A stretch of 57,746 nucleotides of DNA from DUNY01 sp964520055 (GCA_964520055.1 CAZFME010000003.1:1-57746), one strand, 5' to 3'. Positions 31,636 to 41,344 are shown, counted from the first letter of the stretch. The notes: generated by a model not told the origin, from the letters alone. Made by a program: numbers and translations.

Positions 31636-31834
31636 CCTTTCACATTTATAAAAGATTACTTTTGCAGGCTTGAACGAACGAAAACAAAAGGGCTTTTACG
31701 AGACATCATCAGCTTCAATACAAATAAAGTTAGCGCTTTAGGGTTAAGTAGAATTTTTAATAAAACCTTGATCAAAAAGCAGGAAAAAATGCAGGATGTG
31801 TATAATATAAGAATTTAAAAAGGAGAGTCCATTG

Positions 31835-32548
31835 TTGCAAATGCGGTTGCAAAAATATTTATCCAGGGCCGGTGTTGCCTCACGACGAAAAAGTGAAGAT
31901 TTAATTCTTCAAGGTAGGGTTAAGGTTAATGGGAAAGTTGTCAATAAACTAGGAGCAAAAGTTGATCCTGATGAGGACCGGATAGAGGTTGACGGCAAAA
32001 TCCGCCAAATAAAAAAGCATTATATATATATAATCATGAACAAGCCTAAAGGAATCCTCACAACAGTAAAAGACCAATTTGGAAGGCCAACTGTAATTGA
32101 TCTGCTAAAAGGCGTGAATGAAAGGGTTTTTCCGGTCGGGCGCTTGGATAAAGATACAGAAGGACTTTTATTGTTAACAAATGATGGAGAGGTGACTTAT
32201 AAACTTACTCATCCAAAATACGAAATAGCAAAAGCTTATGTAGCCCAAATAAGGGGAGTTGTGAGTAATGAAGATATAAAAACTTTAGAACAGGGGGTGA
32301 TTCTTGAAGATGGGATCACTTCCCCGGCTAAGGTTAAAATACTAAAAAACTTGCATGACTCAACAATAATTGAAATAAAAATCCATGAAGGAAGAAATAG
32401 ACAGATTAGACGAATGTGTTATGCTATATGTCATCCTGTTATATATTTACAAAGAACAAGAATAGGAAAACTTTCATTAAAGGATTTAAAAATCGGTAAG
32501 TGGAGATATTTAAATCCAAAGGAAATAAAGTATATAAGAAGTCTTTAA
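31835..32548 (+). CDS. rluB: RsuA/RluB-type rRNA pseudouridine synthase
   Basis: Isomerises a uridine in rRNA. N-terminal S4 RNA-binding domain (RLQKYLSRAGVASRRKSEDLI...GRVKVNG) and catalytic domain with GRLDKDTEGLLLLTNDG containing the nucleophile Asp. RQIRRMCYA and the C-terminal extension fit the RluB/RsuA group. Start choices: TTG 31832, TTG 31835, ATG 31841. AGGAGAG at 31821-31827 best suits TTG 31835. No spmA/spmB nearby. Precise target site (RluB-like) is inferred. Confidence 0.9.
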   Translation: MQMRLQKYLSRAGVASRRKSEDLILQGRVKVNGKVVNKLGAKVDPDEDRIEVDGKIRQIKKHYIYIIMNKPKGILTTVKDQFGRPTVIDLLKGVNERVFPVGRLDKDTEGLLLLTNDGEVTYKLTHPKYEIAKAYVAQIRGVVSNEDIKTLEQGVILEDGITSPAKVKILKNLHDSTIIEIKIHEGRNRQIRRMCYAICHPVIYLQRTRIGKLSLKDLKIGKWRYLNPKEIKYIRSL

Positions 32549-32566
32549 GCTAAAGGAGTTATGGAA

Positions 32567-33031
32567 TTGATTATTATTCGAAAAGCTATACCCAGTGATG
32601 AACATATACTAAAAGAGATATTACAAAAGGCCAGCCTTTTTTCATCTAAATCAAATGATTATCAAAAAAATATGATGGTTATCGAAACCGAGGACTCCTT
32701 GGCAGGATGTGGAGGTGTAGATATAATTGAAGATATTGCTATATTAAAATACCTATACATCCTGCCGGAATACAGGGGACAAGGTTTTGGAGACGGTCTG
32801 ACAAGGGCATTGATAAATTATGTTGATCGTAGAAACATTAAAAAGGTATACTTATTGTTAGGAAAATCGATGGATTATTTTAAACGCTTTGGATTCAAAA
32901 CTATTAGTAAAGAAGACGTTAAGGAAAAATTTGCAGCAATGGAAAATCATCAAATAGATCCAACTAAATTTCCATATATTATGGAATTGGATGTTGAGGA
33001 GTTCTTTAATAATAGACAGTGTCATTGTTAA
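32567..33031 (+). CDS. GNAT-family N-acetyltransferase
   Basis: Acetyl-CoA-binding motif A: LYILPEYRGQGFGDGLTRALINY. Then FGFKTISKEDV, as in the ArgA-like N-acetylglutamate synthase subgroup. About 154 residues. ATG 32561 is only 2 nt from the SD (AAAGGAG), so TTG 32567 with 8-nt spacing is the better start (MIIIRKAIPSDE). A C-terminal Cys/His pair (CHC) is odd. Substrate unknown; an arginine role is only suggested by the family. Confidence 0.82.
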   Translation: MIIIRKAIPSDEHILKEILQKASLFSSKSNDYQKNMMVIETEDSLAGCGGVDIIEDIAILKYLYILPEYRGQGFGDGLTRALINYVDRRNIKKVYLLLGKSMDYFKRFGFKTISKEDVKEKFAAMENHQIDPTKFPYIMELDVEEFFNNRQCHC

Positions 33032-33121
33032 GTATTTAAGTGAGATTTGCATTAAGAAAACCCTCGTTCTTTGCATTTGGCGGCAGGCTATTTTGTCTAA
33101 TCATTTTTAGGGTAAAAGTTA

Positions 33122-33160
33122 AACAAATGCATATTTGAGTGTTTAATGCATATTTGATAT
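33122..33160 (+). repeat. Direct repeat before speE
   Basis: AATGCATATTTGA occurs twice (about 33125 and 33146). The pair could also be read as a sigma-E-like promoter, GCATATT-N13-CATATTT, but evidence is weak. Otherwise 33032-33190 is empty. Confidence 0.35.
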
Positions 33161-33205
33161 AATTTTTCCGAAATATATAATGAAATTATTAGGGGAGTGA
33201 AGAAT

Positions 33206-34030
33206 TTGGAACTCTGGTTTTCAGAATACCAAACAAAAAACGTTAAATTATCATTTAGAGTAAAGGATGTTCTTTACACAAAGCAAAGTGAGTATCAATA
33301 TATATCTGTTTTTGAAACAGAAGATTTCGGAAGGATTTTAGCATTAGATGACGTAGTAATGCTCACTACAAAAGATGAATTTGTCTATCATGAAATGATT
33401 TCCCATGTCCCCTTATTGACACACGGCAATGTATCAAGGGCTCTGGTTATAGGCGGTGGCGACGGAGGAACCGTTAGAGAGCTTTTAAAACACCCCATAA
33501 AGGAAGTAAATTTAGTAGAAATTGACCAGGAAGTCATAGAAGCATCAAAGAAATACTTCCCTTCTGTAAGCTCCGGTTTATCCGATCCCCGAGTAAAAAT
33601 ATTTTTTGAAGACGGAATTGAATTCATTAAAAAGAATAAAGGTTATGATGTAATAATAATAGACTCTCCAGATCCCATAGGTCCCGCCGTAGGATTGTTT
33701 TCCGGTGAGTTTTATAAAAATGTTTTCGAGGCATTGAATGAAAATGGAATTATGGTTGCCCAGACAGAAACGCCTATCTTATTTGGCGATTTGATAAAAA
33801 GGCTTTATAAGGATATGTCATCGGTTTTTCCTTATACAAATTTATATTCAGCGGTTATACCTACGTATCCCGGTGCTTTTTGGACTTTTACCATGGGATC
33901 AAAAACCATAAATCCTATTTCACGGGAAATCAGTGCTACACCGGTTCTTAAAACCAAATATTATATCAGAGAACTGCATAGAAGTTATTTTATACTACCT
34001 CCTTTTGTAAAAGACCTAATTTCTGAATAG
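33206..34030 (+). CDS. speE: Spermidine synthase (polyamine aminopropyltransferase)
   Basis: Transfers the aminopropyl group of decarboxylated SAM to putrescine. ELWFSEYQTKNVKLSF at the N terminus, the gatekeeping region KDEFVYHEMISH, SAM-type loop VIGGGDGGTVRELLKH, and catalytic DSPDPIGPA. GTG 33197 lies inside the SD; TTG 33206, 8 nt after GGGGAG, gives the family N terminus MELWF. 274 residues. Adjacent to speB; speD lies 8 kb away. Confidence 0.95.
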   Translation: MELWFSEYQTKNVKLSFRVKDVLYTKQSEYQYISVFETEDFGRILALDDVVMLTTKDEFVYHEMISHVPLLTHGNVSRALVIGGGDGGTVRELLKHPIKEVNLVEIDQEVIEASKKYFPSVSSGLSDPRVKIFFEDGIEFIKKNKGYDVIIIDSPDPIGPAVGLFSGEFYKNVFEALNENGIMVAQTETPILFGDLIKRLYKDMSSVFPYTNLYSAVIPTYPGAFWTFTMGSKTINPISREISATPVLKTKYYIRELHRSYFILPPFVKDLISE

Positions 34031-34042
34031 AGGAGAGTAAAT

Positions 34043-34906
34043 TTGAACATTTTTGATCATTTGTATAACCAAGATAGATTTCTCGAAGCGAAACATGCTT
34101 ACAGCAATACTAAAATTGTTATCATAGGTGTGCCCATGGATTTCACGGTGAGTTTCCGGCCTGGCGCACGATTTGGTCCTAAAAAAATACGTGAAGCTTC
34201 CTATGGGTTGGAGAATTATAGTGTTTATGCTGATGATTCGCTTGAAAACAAAAGATTTTTCGATGCCGGAGATGTGGACATCCCCTTCGGTAACGTTGAA
34301 AAAAGTCTTGATATTATAGGTGATGTTGCAAAAAAATTTTTGGATGACGGCAAAATCCCTCTATTTTTAGGGGGAGAACACCTTATAAGTTATCCTATAA
34401 TAAAAGAAGTCGTAGAAAATTATCCAGATCTTGTTATAGTTCATTTTGATGCCCATGCAGATTTAAGAGATAGTTATTTAGGAGAGAAACTATCTCATGC
34501 TACTGTCTTGCGAAGGATTTCGGAACATATTAAAGATAAGCATATTTATCAATTTGGTATAAGGTCTGGCATAGAAGAAGAGTTTTTATATGCAAAACAA
34601 CATACTCATATGTATCCTTTAGAAGTTAAAACTCCTTTTTTAAAAGCCCTTCAAGCTTTAAAGAATCGACCCATATATATAACATTAGATATTGATGTGG
34701 TAGATCCGGCTTTTGCTCCAGGTACCGGTACCCCTGAGCCGGGAGGATGTAGTGCTCAGGAAATATTAGAAGTTGTATCTAATTTTAAAGAGTTAAATAT
34801 TGTAGGATTTGATTTGGTAGAAGTTTCACCCGCCAATGACTTATCTGAAAGAACTTCACTTTTAGCAGCTAAAATATTACGAGAATTATTAATTGTGTTA
34901 GGATAA
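34043..34906 (+). CDS. speB: Agmatinase / ureohydrolase
   Basis: Di-manganese enzyme hydrolysing agmatine to putrescine and urea. Metal ligands are visible in GGEHLISYP, DAHADLRD (with FDAHAD) and DIDVVDPAFAPGTGTPEPGG. 287 residues. TTG start with SD AGAGGAGAG, 12 nt after speE. No arginine decarboxylase gene is in the window, so the agmatine source is elsewhere. Confidence 0.94.
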   Translation: MNIFDHLYNQDRFLEAKHAYSNTKIVIIGVPMDFTVSFRPGARFGPKKIREASYGLENYSVYADDSLENKRFFDAGDVDIPFGNVEKSLDIIGDVAKKFLDDGKIPLFLGGEHLISYPIIKEVVENYPDLVIVHFDAHADLRDSYLGEKLSHATVLRRISEHIKDKHIYQFGIRSGIEEEFLYAKQHTHMYPLEVKTPFLKALQALKNRPIYITLDIDVVDPAFAPGTGTPEPGGCSAQEILEVVSNFKELNIVGFDLVEVSPANDLSERTSLLAAKILRELLIVLG

Positions 34907-34920
34907 ATAAGGGTGATAAA

Positions 34921-36168
34921 ATGTCTAAAGAAATACTAAGGGTCGAAAAGCTTTGTTTTAAATATAATAGTGCAGATATTCTTAAAGACATCAGTTTCAC
35001 TTTGGAGATAGGAGATTTTGTAGGAATTTTGGGTCCTAACGGCTCTGGTAAAACCACCCTACTCAAAAACATCAATCGTTGGCTTAAGCCACATGAGGGA
35101 AATGTTTATATTGACGGATCGAATATTTTAAAAATTCGTGTTAAAGATTTAGCAAAATGGGTGGCTACAGTTCCCCAAGGTGTGTATTTAGATATAGGAT
35201 TTACAGCAGAGCAGATAGTATCAATGGGGAGAAATCCCCATCTTAAAAGCTTTGAGCCAGAACGGTCAAAGGATTTTGCTATAATTGAAGATTCTATGAA
35301 AGCTATGGATGTGCTGCATCTAAAAAATAAGCCTACTTATCAATTAAGCGGTGGAGAAAAACAAAGAGTATTAATAGCCAGAGCTCTGGCACAGCAGCCT
35401 ATTTTACTTCTCTTAGATGAACCTACCTCTCATCTTGACATTAATTACCAATGGGAACTGCTCGAACTTTTGAAAAAATTATGTGTTGAAAAATCTTTAA
35501 CTATTTTAGTAGTGCTTCACGATATAAACCTAGCATCGATGTTTTGCAATAAAATAATTCTTCTAAAAGAACATAAAATATTTAAGATGGGCACCTTAAC
35601 AGAAGTGTTGAATGAGCAGAATATAAAAGAAGTTTTTAATATGGATGCCCGTGTTGGCTTTCCAAAAGGCAGAGAACAACCGGTTATTATTTTTTTAAAT
35701 CCAGCAGATGAAGATACTCTCCCCAAACCCTTTCAAAGTCTTCACGTGATATGTGGTGGTGGAGAAGGGGAGAAATTGTTATACTACTTAAGCCAAAGAG
35801 GCTACAAGGTTTCTACAGGAGTTTTAAACAAAGGTGATACCGATTGGAAAATTGCTCGACTTTTAGGGTTTACCATTGTTGAAGAGATCCCCTTTTCACC
35901 TATTACTGACGAAAAAATATTAGAAAACACTTCTCATATCAATAAGTCCGATGCAGTAATTTTAGCTAATATCCCCTTTGGTTTCGGCAACTTAAAGAAC
36001 CTTACGTGTTTGAGACAACTGGTTGCTCAAAAAAGAACATTTATTTTGGAGGAAAAAGGTATTGATAAGAGAGACTATACCAATGGCCAAGCTGCCAAAA
36101 TATATAATGAAATTAAAGAAAGAGCAACAGTTTTATATTCAATGGAAGAGCTGAGAAAGATAATATGA
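34921..36168 (+). CDS. ABC transporter ATPase (FecE/BtuD type) with C-terminal extra domain
   Basis: Residues 1-255 are an iron-siderophore/cobalamin-type ATPase: Walker A GPNGSGKTTL, Q-loop VPQGVY, signature LSGGEKQRV, Walker B ILLLLDEPTSHLD, H-loop VVLHDINLA. Residues about 265-415 form a Rossmann-like extra domain (LHVICGGGEGEKLLYYLSQRGYK begins it, read in part), unusual for this family. No permease or binding protein is nearby, so it is an orphan or regulatory subunit. 14 nt after speB. A link to the B12 enzyme of this window is possible but unproven. Confidence 0.82.
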   Translation: MSKEILRVEKLCFKYNSADILKDISFTLEIGDFVGILGPNGSGKTTLLKNINRWLKPHEGNVYIDGSNILKIRVKDLAKWVATVPQGVYLDIGFTAEQIVSMGRNPHLKSFEPERSKDFAIIEDSMKAMDVLHLKNKPTYQLSGGEKQRVLIARALAQQPILLLLDEPTSHLDINYQWELLELLKKLCVEKSLTILVVLHDINLASMFCNKIILLKEHKIFKMGTLTEVLNEQNIKEVFNMDARVGFPKGREQPVIIFLNPADEDTLPKPFQSLHVICGGGEGEKLLYYLSQRGYKVSTGVLNKGDTDWKIARLLGFTIVEEIPFSPITDEKILENTSHINKSDAVILANIPFGFGNLKNLTCLRQLVAQKRTFILEEKGIDKRDYTNGQAAKIYNEIKERATVLYSMEELRKII

Positions 36169-36185
36169 TATTGGAGGGCCAATCC

Positions 36186-36647
36186 ATGGTCAAAGTAAAA
36201 CTTGGTGATGATATACTTCAAAGTAAAATAAGATTTAAAGTTAGGTTTGATTTCAAGGGGGAATATAAACCAGGGAGGTTTTTATTTGGCGGAAAGTCCA
36301 TAGAACAGGTAGCTCAGGAATCCCGAGAGGAACAAATAGCCTTGCTAAAAAATATACCAGTTCAAGGGGTTTCCTTTATAGACTATGATATTTCATTGGA
36401 ACCTTATGTGGTTTATGATGAATCCGTGGGTGAAAAAGTGGCTTATGCTCCAGCAGAGATTACTCTGAATGCAGACTCAGTAGAAGATATTGTTCGTTTC
36501 GTAATGAGGGAAGAGTTTCGAAAGCTGGAAATCTTGGAACCGTCCCAAATGCTTGTTACAAACAATGATTTGGAAAGAATACTATTTAGAATGAATGAAG
36601 AACTAAGAAGTCAACTTTTGCTTTTATCAAGAAAAATAAAGCGATAA
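36186..36647 (+). CDS. Conserved protein of unknown function (153 aa)
   Basis: Soluble, charged, beta-rich N-terminal half (VKVKLGDDILQSKIRFKVRFDF cut short here) and helical C-terminal half (MREEFRKLEILEPSQML ... RMNEELRSQLLLLSRK). No recognised motif, signal or membrane segment. An ATG at 36165 overlaps the previous stop, but GGAGGG at 36173-36178 best suits ATG 36186. It sits between the ABC ATPase and the HI0933-like flavoprotein. I do not recognise a function. Confidence 0.75.
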   Translation: MVKVKLGDDILQSKIRFKVRFDFKGEYKPGRFLFGGKSIEQVAQESREEQIALLKNIPVQGVSFIDYDISLEPYVVYDESVGEKVAYAPAEITLNADSVEDIVRFVMREEFRKLEILEPSQMLVTNNDLERILFRMNEELRSQLLLLSRKIKR

Positions 36648-36666
36648 TGGATAACGGGATGATAAA

Positions 36667-37902
36667 ATGATAAAAAATATTGCTGTCGTAGGCGGTGGTG
36701 CTGCAGGTATGATGGCAGCTTACCAAGCCGCTGCCCATGGAGCAAGGGTTTATCTTTTTGAGAGGAACCCTAATCTAGGAAGAAAAATACTGATTTCCGG
36801 AAAAGGTCGATGCAATTTAACAAATATTAAGGAGTTAAATGAATTTATTGCCCATATTCCAGGTAATGGAAAATTTCTATACAGTTCACTTGTAACATTT
36901 TCCAATAGAGATCTAATAGTCTTTTTTGAAAAACTAGGAGTTAAAACAAAGGTTGAGCGGGGCGGCAGAGTATTCCCTGAATCTGATAGTTCCCTGGATG
37001 TCGTAAAAGCTCTTCAGAAAGCGATAATTGATTCGGGCGTCAATATTGTATATAAAAGCCGTATAAAGGGTTTTATCGTTGAAGAAAAGCGAATCAGAGG
37101 CGTTATTTTTGGTGACACCTTTGAAAAAATTTATTGTGACAGTGTTATTGTAGCCACTGGAGGACTTTCGTATCCCGCTACCGGCTCCACCGGAGACGGA
37201 TATGAACTTGCCCGTCAGATGGGTCATACAATTACAGAGCTTAAACCCTCTTTGGTTCCCTTGATATCTACGGAGCATTGGGTTAGAGAACTTCAAGGCC
37301 TTACTTTAAAAAATGTTGAAGCATCGGTATATGTCAAACACAAAAAGCTGGCCTCTGAATTTGGTGAAATGTTGTTTACCCATTATGGTATTTCCGGTCC
37401 CATTATTTTGACCTTAAGCAGATATATAATAGATAATCTTAACCACGATCCACGGGTTTCCGTAAATTTAAAACCAGCTTTAACGGAGCAGGAGATTGAT
37501 CAAAGATTACTTAAAGATTTTAGCCTATATAAAAATAAAATTTTTAAAAATTCTTTAAATGATTTGCTACCTAAAAAACTGATTCCGGTTTTTATCGATT
37601 ATACAGGAATTGATCCCCAAAAGCCTGTTAATCAAATATCCCGTAATGAAAGAAAAAGGATACTGGATTGTATGAGAACTTTTCAAACAACAATATCCGG
37701 ATGCAAAGAAAAGGAAGCAATAGTTACACGGGGGGGAGTATCTGTTAAAGAAATTAATCCTAAAACAATGGAATCAAAGAAAATTGCGGGATTATTTTTT
37801 GCCGGTGAAGTTATAGATATAGACGGATTAACCGGAGGGTACAATCTACAAGCGGCCTTTTCCACCGGCTTTGTTGCGGGGTATAATTCCGCTTCCAAAT
37901 AA
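36667..37902 (+). CDS. HI0933/YhiN-like FAD flavoprotein
   Basis: N-terminal AVVGGGAAGMMAAYQAA and the family signature GRKILISGKGRCNLTN. VIVATGGLSYPATGSTGDGYELA in the middle (read in part) and the C-terminal FAD motif FFAGEVIDIDGLTGGYNLQAAF. 411 residues, standard for the family also called aminoacetone oxidase-like. Physiological substrate unknown. It precedes cmk-plsC-ispH, a common clostridial order. ATG with a weak SD (AACGGGATG). Confidence 0.92.
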   Translation: MIKNIAVVGGGAAGMMAAYQAAAHGARVYLFERNPNLGRKILISGKGRCNLTNIKELNEFIAHIPGNGKFLYSSLVTFSNRDLIVFFEKLGVKTKVERGGRVFPESDSSLDVVKALQKAIIDSGVNIVYKSRIKGFIVEEKRIRGVIFGDTFEKIYCDSVIVATGGLSYPATGSTGDGYELARQMGHTITELKPSLVPLISTEHWVRELQGLTLKNVEASVYVKHKKLASEFGEMLFTHYGISGPIILTLSRYIIDNLNHDPRVSVNLKPALTEQEIDQRLLKDFSLYKNKIFKNSLNDLLPKKLIPVFIDYTGIDPQKPVNQISRNERKRILDCMRTFQTTISGCKEKEAIVTRGGVSVKEINPKTMESKKIAGLFFAGEVIDIDGLTGGYNLQAAFSTGFVAGYNSASK

Positions 37903-37920
37903 AATAAGGAGGGGATCTAT

Positions 37921-38580
37921 TTGAATTTCAACGTTGCCATTGATGGCCCCGCAGGGGCAGGAAAGAGTACCGTTGCCAAAATAGTGGCCGATAAAATGAA
38001 TATGACTTATATTGATACAGGGGCTATGTATCGGGCTATTGCCTTGCTATCAATTAAATATGAAAAAAACAATATTGATGATATAATTAACTTAGCAAAA
38101 AAAGTCAAAATAGAAATACACGGGACGCGTATTTGTATCAACAGTAAAGATGTGACCAATGCCATCAGAGGCCTTGAAGTAACCAATAAGGTCTCTGAAA
38201 TAGCTAAGATACCTGAAATAAGGATTTTAATGACACGACTCCAACGACAAATGGCAAAAAGCAAAGGCATTGTAATGGATGGCCGGGATATCGGAACTAC
38301 TGTCTTGCCTGATGCAAAATACAAGTTTTATTTAACTGCCAATGTAAAAGAAAGAGCGGCTCGGAGGTATAAAGAATTGATCGAAGATGGACAAAAGGTT
38401 ACTTTGAAACAAATTGAAAAAGACATAATGCAAAGAGATCGCCAAGACAAGCAGCGGGCTTTTTCACCTTTGGCAGTGGCCAAAGATGCTATTATTATTG
38501 ATAACACACAAAAAACCATAATGCAAGTTGTAGAAGAGATATTAGATTGGATAAAAAGGGGGGAAAATATTGTTTTATAG
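37921..38580 (+). CDS. cmk: Cytidylate kinase
   Basis: Phosphorylates CMP/dCMP. P-loop IDGPAGAGKSTVAK, then IDTGAMYRAIA and VMDGRDIGTTVLPDA, both typical. 219 residues. TTG start with SD AGGAGGGG. The 3' end overlaps plsC by 11 nt. The cmk-plsC-ispH/rpsA order is conserved in Firmicutes. Confidence 0.95.
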   Translation: MNFNVAIDGPAGAGKSTVAKIVADKMNMTYIDTGAMYRAIALLSIKYEKNNIDDIINLAKKVKIEIHGTRICINSKDVTNAIRGLEVTNKVSEIAKIPEIRILMTRLQRQMAKSKGIVMDGRDIGTTVLPDAKYKFYLTANVKERAARRYKELIEDGQKVTLKQIEKDIMQRDRQDKQRAFSPLAVAKDAIIIDNTQKTIMQVVEEILDWIKRGENIVL

Positions 38581-39160
38581 CATTATAAGGTTTTTCTGCA
38601 ACGCAGTTATTCATGTATTATTTAAAATCCGGCTGGAGGGTATCGATGATTTTCCAATGGATGGAGCCGTCATTGTATATTCCAACCATAAAAGCATGTG
38701 GGATCCGGTAATTATAGGCTGCCTTTCGAAAAGACCGATTTTTTTTATGGCAAAAGAAGAATTGTTTAGAAATTCTCTTATAGGATTTATTTTAAGAAAG
38801 TTATATGCATTCCCCGTAAAACGAGGAGTGCCTGATAGAAAAGCTATTAAAAGAGCTCTTGAAATTTTAAACGATAAACAAGTTTTGGGTATCTTCCCAG
38901 AAGGCACTCGAAGTAAAAATGGCAAGCTGCAGGAACCCGAATCCGGAGTTGCACTACTTGCTGCAAAAAGCAATGATGTAACAATGGCGCCTGTGGCAAT
39001 AAATGGTAATTATAAATGGTTCTCACGTATTGATGTGATATTTGGTAAACCGATAAAATTCGATGTATATCATCCAAAAGATGAGAGGCTTAATTCACAA
39101 GAATTAAAGGAAATTAGCATCGCTCTTTTTAATGAAGTATCAAAACTGATGCCATCATAA
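38570..39160 (+). CDS. plsC: 1-acyl-sn-glycerol-3-phosphate acyltransferase
   Basis: Makes phosphatidic acid from lysophosphatidate at the membrane. Catalytic HX4D in NHKSMWDP, then FPVKRGVPDRKAIKRAL and FPEGTRSKNG. 196 residues with an N-terminal hydrophobic segment. TTG start within the end of cmk, SD AGGGGGGAAA. No terminator is obvious before ispH-rpsA (111 nt gap). Confidence 0.93.
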   Translation: MFYSIIRFFCNAVIHVLFKIRLEGIDDFPMDGAVIVYSNHKSMWDPVIIGCLSKRPIFFMAKEELFRNSLIGFILRKLYAFPVKRGVPDRKAIKRALEILNDKQVLGIFPEGTRSKNGKLQEPESGVALLAAKSNDVTMAPVAINGNYKWFSRIDVIFGKPIKFDVYHPKDERLNSQELKEISIALFNEVSKLMPS

Positions 39161-39280
39161 TTTTTATATTAAAAGCAGGAATTATGAGTATCTTTATCGA
39201 ATTGAATTAAAGCTGGTCATTTAAACCCGAGAATCAATTCTTTTTATATGTTAATAATAATTTAATGGGAAGTGAAATAT

Positions 39281-41281
39281 TTGGAGGTAATTATTGCCGA
39301 TCACTCGGGATTTTGTTTTGGTGTCAAAAAAGCCATGGAAACAGTAGAGAGGTTAATCGAAAAGAAACAAAGTGCCTCTACACTGGGTCCTATAATTCAT
39401 AATCCTCAAGTAGTTAAAAAATTGAAACGCTCCAGAATAGTTGCCACAGAATTACATGATATAAAAGAAGGCAATGTAATAATCAGGACACATGGTGTGG
39501 GGCCTGATATGATAAAGCAATTGGAATTACGGTCATTAAATATTATTGACTGTACATGCCCACTAGTAAAAAGAGTCCATAAATTAGCCCGTGAAATCTC
39601 AACAAAAGGCTACCTTACTATTATTATAGGTGATCATAATCATCCGGAAGTTGAGGGCATAAAAAGCTGGTGTAATGGTGATGTGAAAGTAATAGAAAGT
39701 GTAGAAGAAGCAAAAAATTTTTATACGAGTAAAAAAGTCGGTATAGTTGTACAGACTACACAAACTGAAGAAAATGTAAAAAAAATAATGGATATATTAC
39801 AGTCAAAACTGAATATTGATACTTTCCATAATACGAGGTGTAAAGCTACTTTGGAGCGGCAAAAATCAGCCGCTGCCGTGGCTGCCAACGTAGATACAAT
39901 GTTGGTAATTGGAGGCAAAAACAGCTCCAATACTAAAAAATTAGCTCAAGTTTGTCAGAATGTAGGGGTAAAAGTATACCATATTGAAACAGCAAAAGAA
40001 CTTAAAAAAGAATGGTTCAAACATATCGATAAAATTGGTATTACCGCAGGAGCTTCTACACCTGACTGGATTATAAAGGAGGTTATTTCTAAGATGGATG
40101 AACTTAATAAAGACATTGACAACCAAGAAATAGCAACAAACGAGGAAGAAGGTGAACTAAACTACGAAAACACTTTTGCTGATGTGAAAGAAGGTGCTAT
40201 TGTAGAAGGGATTGTAGCTAAGGTTGACAGTAATGAAATTTTAGTAGATATAGGATATAAGTCCGATGGTATTATCCCGATAAATGAACTTTCAAATGTA
40301 GCTTTCGAATCCCCAGGGGAAATTGTAGATGTTGGAGATAAAATACATGTTTATATTATAAAATTAGAGGATAAAAATGGCAATGTTATTCTTTCAAAGA
40401 AAAAAGCCGATGCAATGAATACATGGAATTTTATAGAGGAAACATACAATAATCAAAGTGATTTGGAAGGAGAAGTAATAGAGGTTGTAAAAGGTGGTGT
40501 GTTAGCAAACATCAACAGTATTAAGGGATTTATTCCTGCTTCACACTTAGATCTAAAATATGTCCCAGATTTGAGTGTATTTATAGGTCAAAAATTAAAA
40601 TTGCGTGTTCTTGAAATTGATAGTAAAAAGAATCGTGTAGTATTATCCCATAGACTTATACTTGAACGAGAAAGAGAAGAGTTAAAAGAAAAAACCTGGG
40701 CAACTATTGAAGAAGGTCAAACTATTAAAGGTGTGGTAAAAAGGTTAACTGATTTCGGGGCATTTGTGGATATCGGTGGTGTTGATGGTCTGATACACAT
40801 TTCAGATCTGGCATGGCATAAAATTAAACACCCTTCTGAAATAGTAAATGAGGAACAGGAAGTGGATGTGCTGGTTTTAAAAGTAGATAAGGAGCGAGGG
40901 CGCATTTCCCTTGGCTTAAAACAGACTATGCCTAATCCATGGGATGATTTGGACAAAAAATATAAAATTGGATCCATAATTGAGGGCAAAATCGTCAAAT
41001 TAGTAAGCTTTGGTGCTTTTATAGAAGTTGAACCAGGTGTTGAAGGCCTTGTTCACATTTCCCAAATATCTCAAGAACATATATCCAATCCAGGTGATGT
41101 TTTGACCACAGGAGATATTGTAAAAGTAAAGATTATGGACATAAATACAAAAGAAAAGAGAATGAGCCTCAGTATAAAAGAAGCTCAGGATGAGAATGAA
41201 AGTAATCAAGTATATGAAAAGTCCAAAGAAAACGGTGTAACTATCGGTGAAATGGTTGGGGATCTTTTTGATAAAAATTAA
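39281..41281 (+). CDS. ispH: Fused IspH (HMBPP reductase) and ribosomal protein S1
   Basis: Residues 1-280 are IspH, the [4Fe-4S] enzyme making IPP/DMAPP in the MEP pathway: cysteines in SGFCFGVKKA, IDCTCPLV and NTRCKATL, with ITAGASTPDW near the end. Residues about 300-650 carry four S1 RNA-binding repeats (starting EGAIVEGIVAK, LEGEVIEVVKG, GQTIKGVVKR, GSIIEGKIVK). This fusion is known in Clostridia. The frame opens at GTG 39272, but the SD (ATGGGAAG) better suits TTG 39281, giving MEVIIADHSGF. 666 residues. Confidence 0.95.
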   Translation: MEVIIADHSGFCFGVKKAMETVERLIEKKQSASTLGPIIHNPQVVKKLKRSRIVATELHDIKEGNVIIRTHGVGPDMIKQLELRSLNIIDCTCPLVKRVHKLAREISTKGYLTIIIGDHNHPEVEGIKSWCNGDVKVIESVEEAKNFYTSKKVGIVVQTTQTEENVKKIMDILQSKLNIDTFHNTRCKATLERQKSAAAVAANVDTMLVIGGKNSSNTKKLAQVCQNVGVKVYHIETAKELKKEWFKHIDKIGITAGASTPDWIIKEVISKMDELNKDIDNQEIATNEEEGELNYENTFADVKEGAIVEGIVAKVDSNEILVDIGYKSDGIIPINELSNVAFESPGEIVDVGDKIHVYIIKLEDKNGNVILSKKKADAMNTWNFIEETYNNQSDLEGEVIEVVKGGVLANINSIKGFIPASHLDLKYVPDLSVFIGQKLKLRVLEIDSKKNRVVLSHRLILEREREELKEKTWATIEEGQTIKGVVKRLTDFGAFVDIGGVDGLIHISDLAWHKIKHPSEIVNEEQEVDVLVLKVDKERGRISLGLKQTMPNPWDDLDKKYKIGSIIEGKIVKLVSFGAFIEVEPGVEGLVHISQISQEHISNPGDVLTTGDIVKVKIMDINTKEKRMSLSIKEAQDENESNQVYEKSKENGVTIGEMVGDLFDKN

Positions 41282-41295
41282 AATATTTTAATGAC

Positions 41296-41320
41296 ATGGG
41301 GCGAATTCGCCCCATATTTT
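41296..41320 (+). terminator. Palindromic terminator after ispH-rpsA
   Basis: ATGGGGCGAATTCGCCCCAT, a perfect 20-bp palindrome at 41296-41315, then ATTTTAT. Confidence 0.75.
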
Positions 41321-41344
41321 ATGTACAAAAGGAGTTTTATCCTT

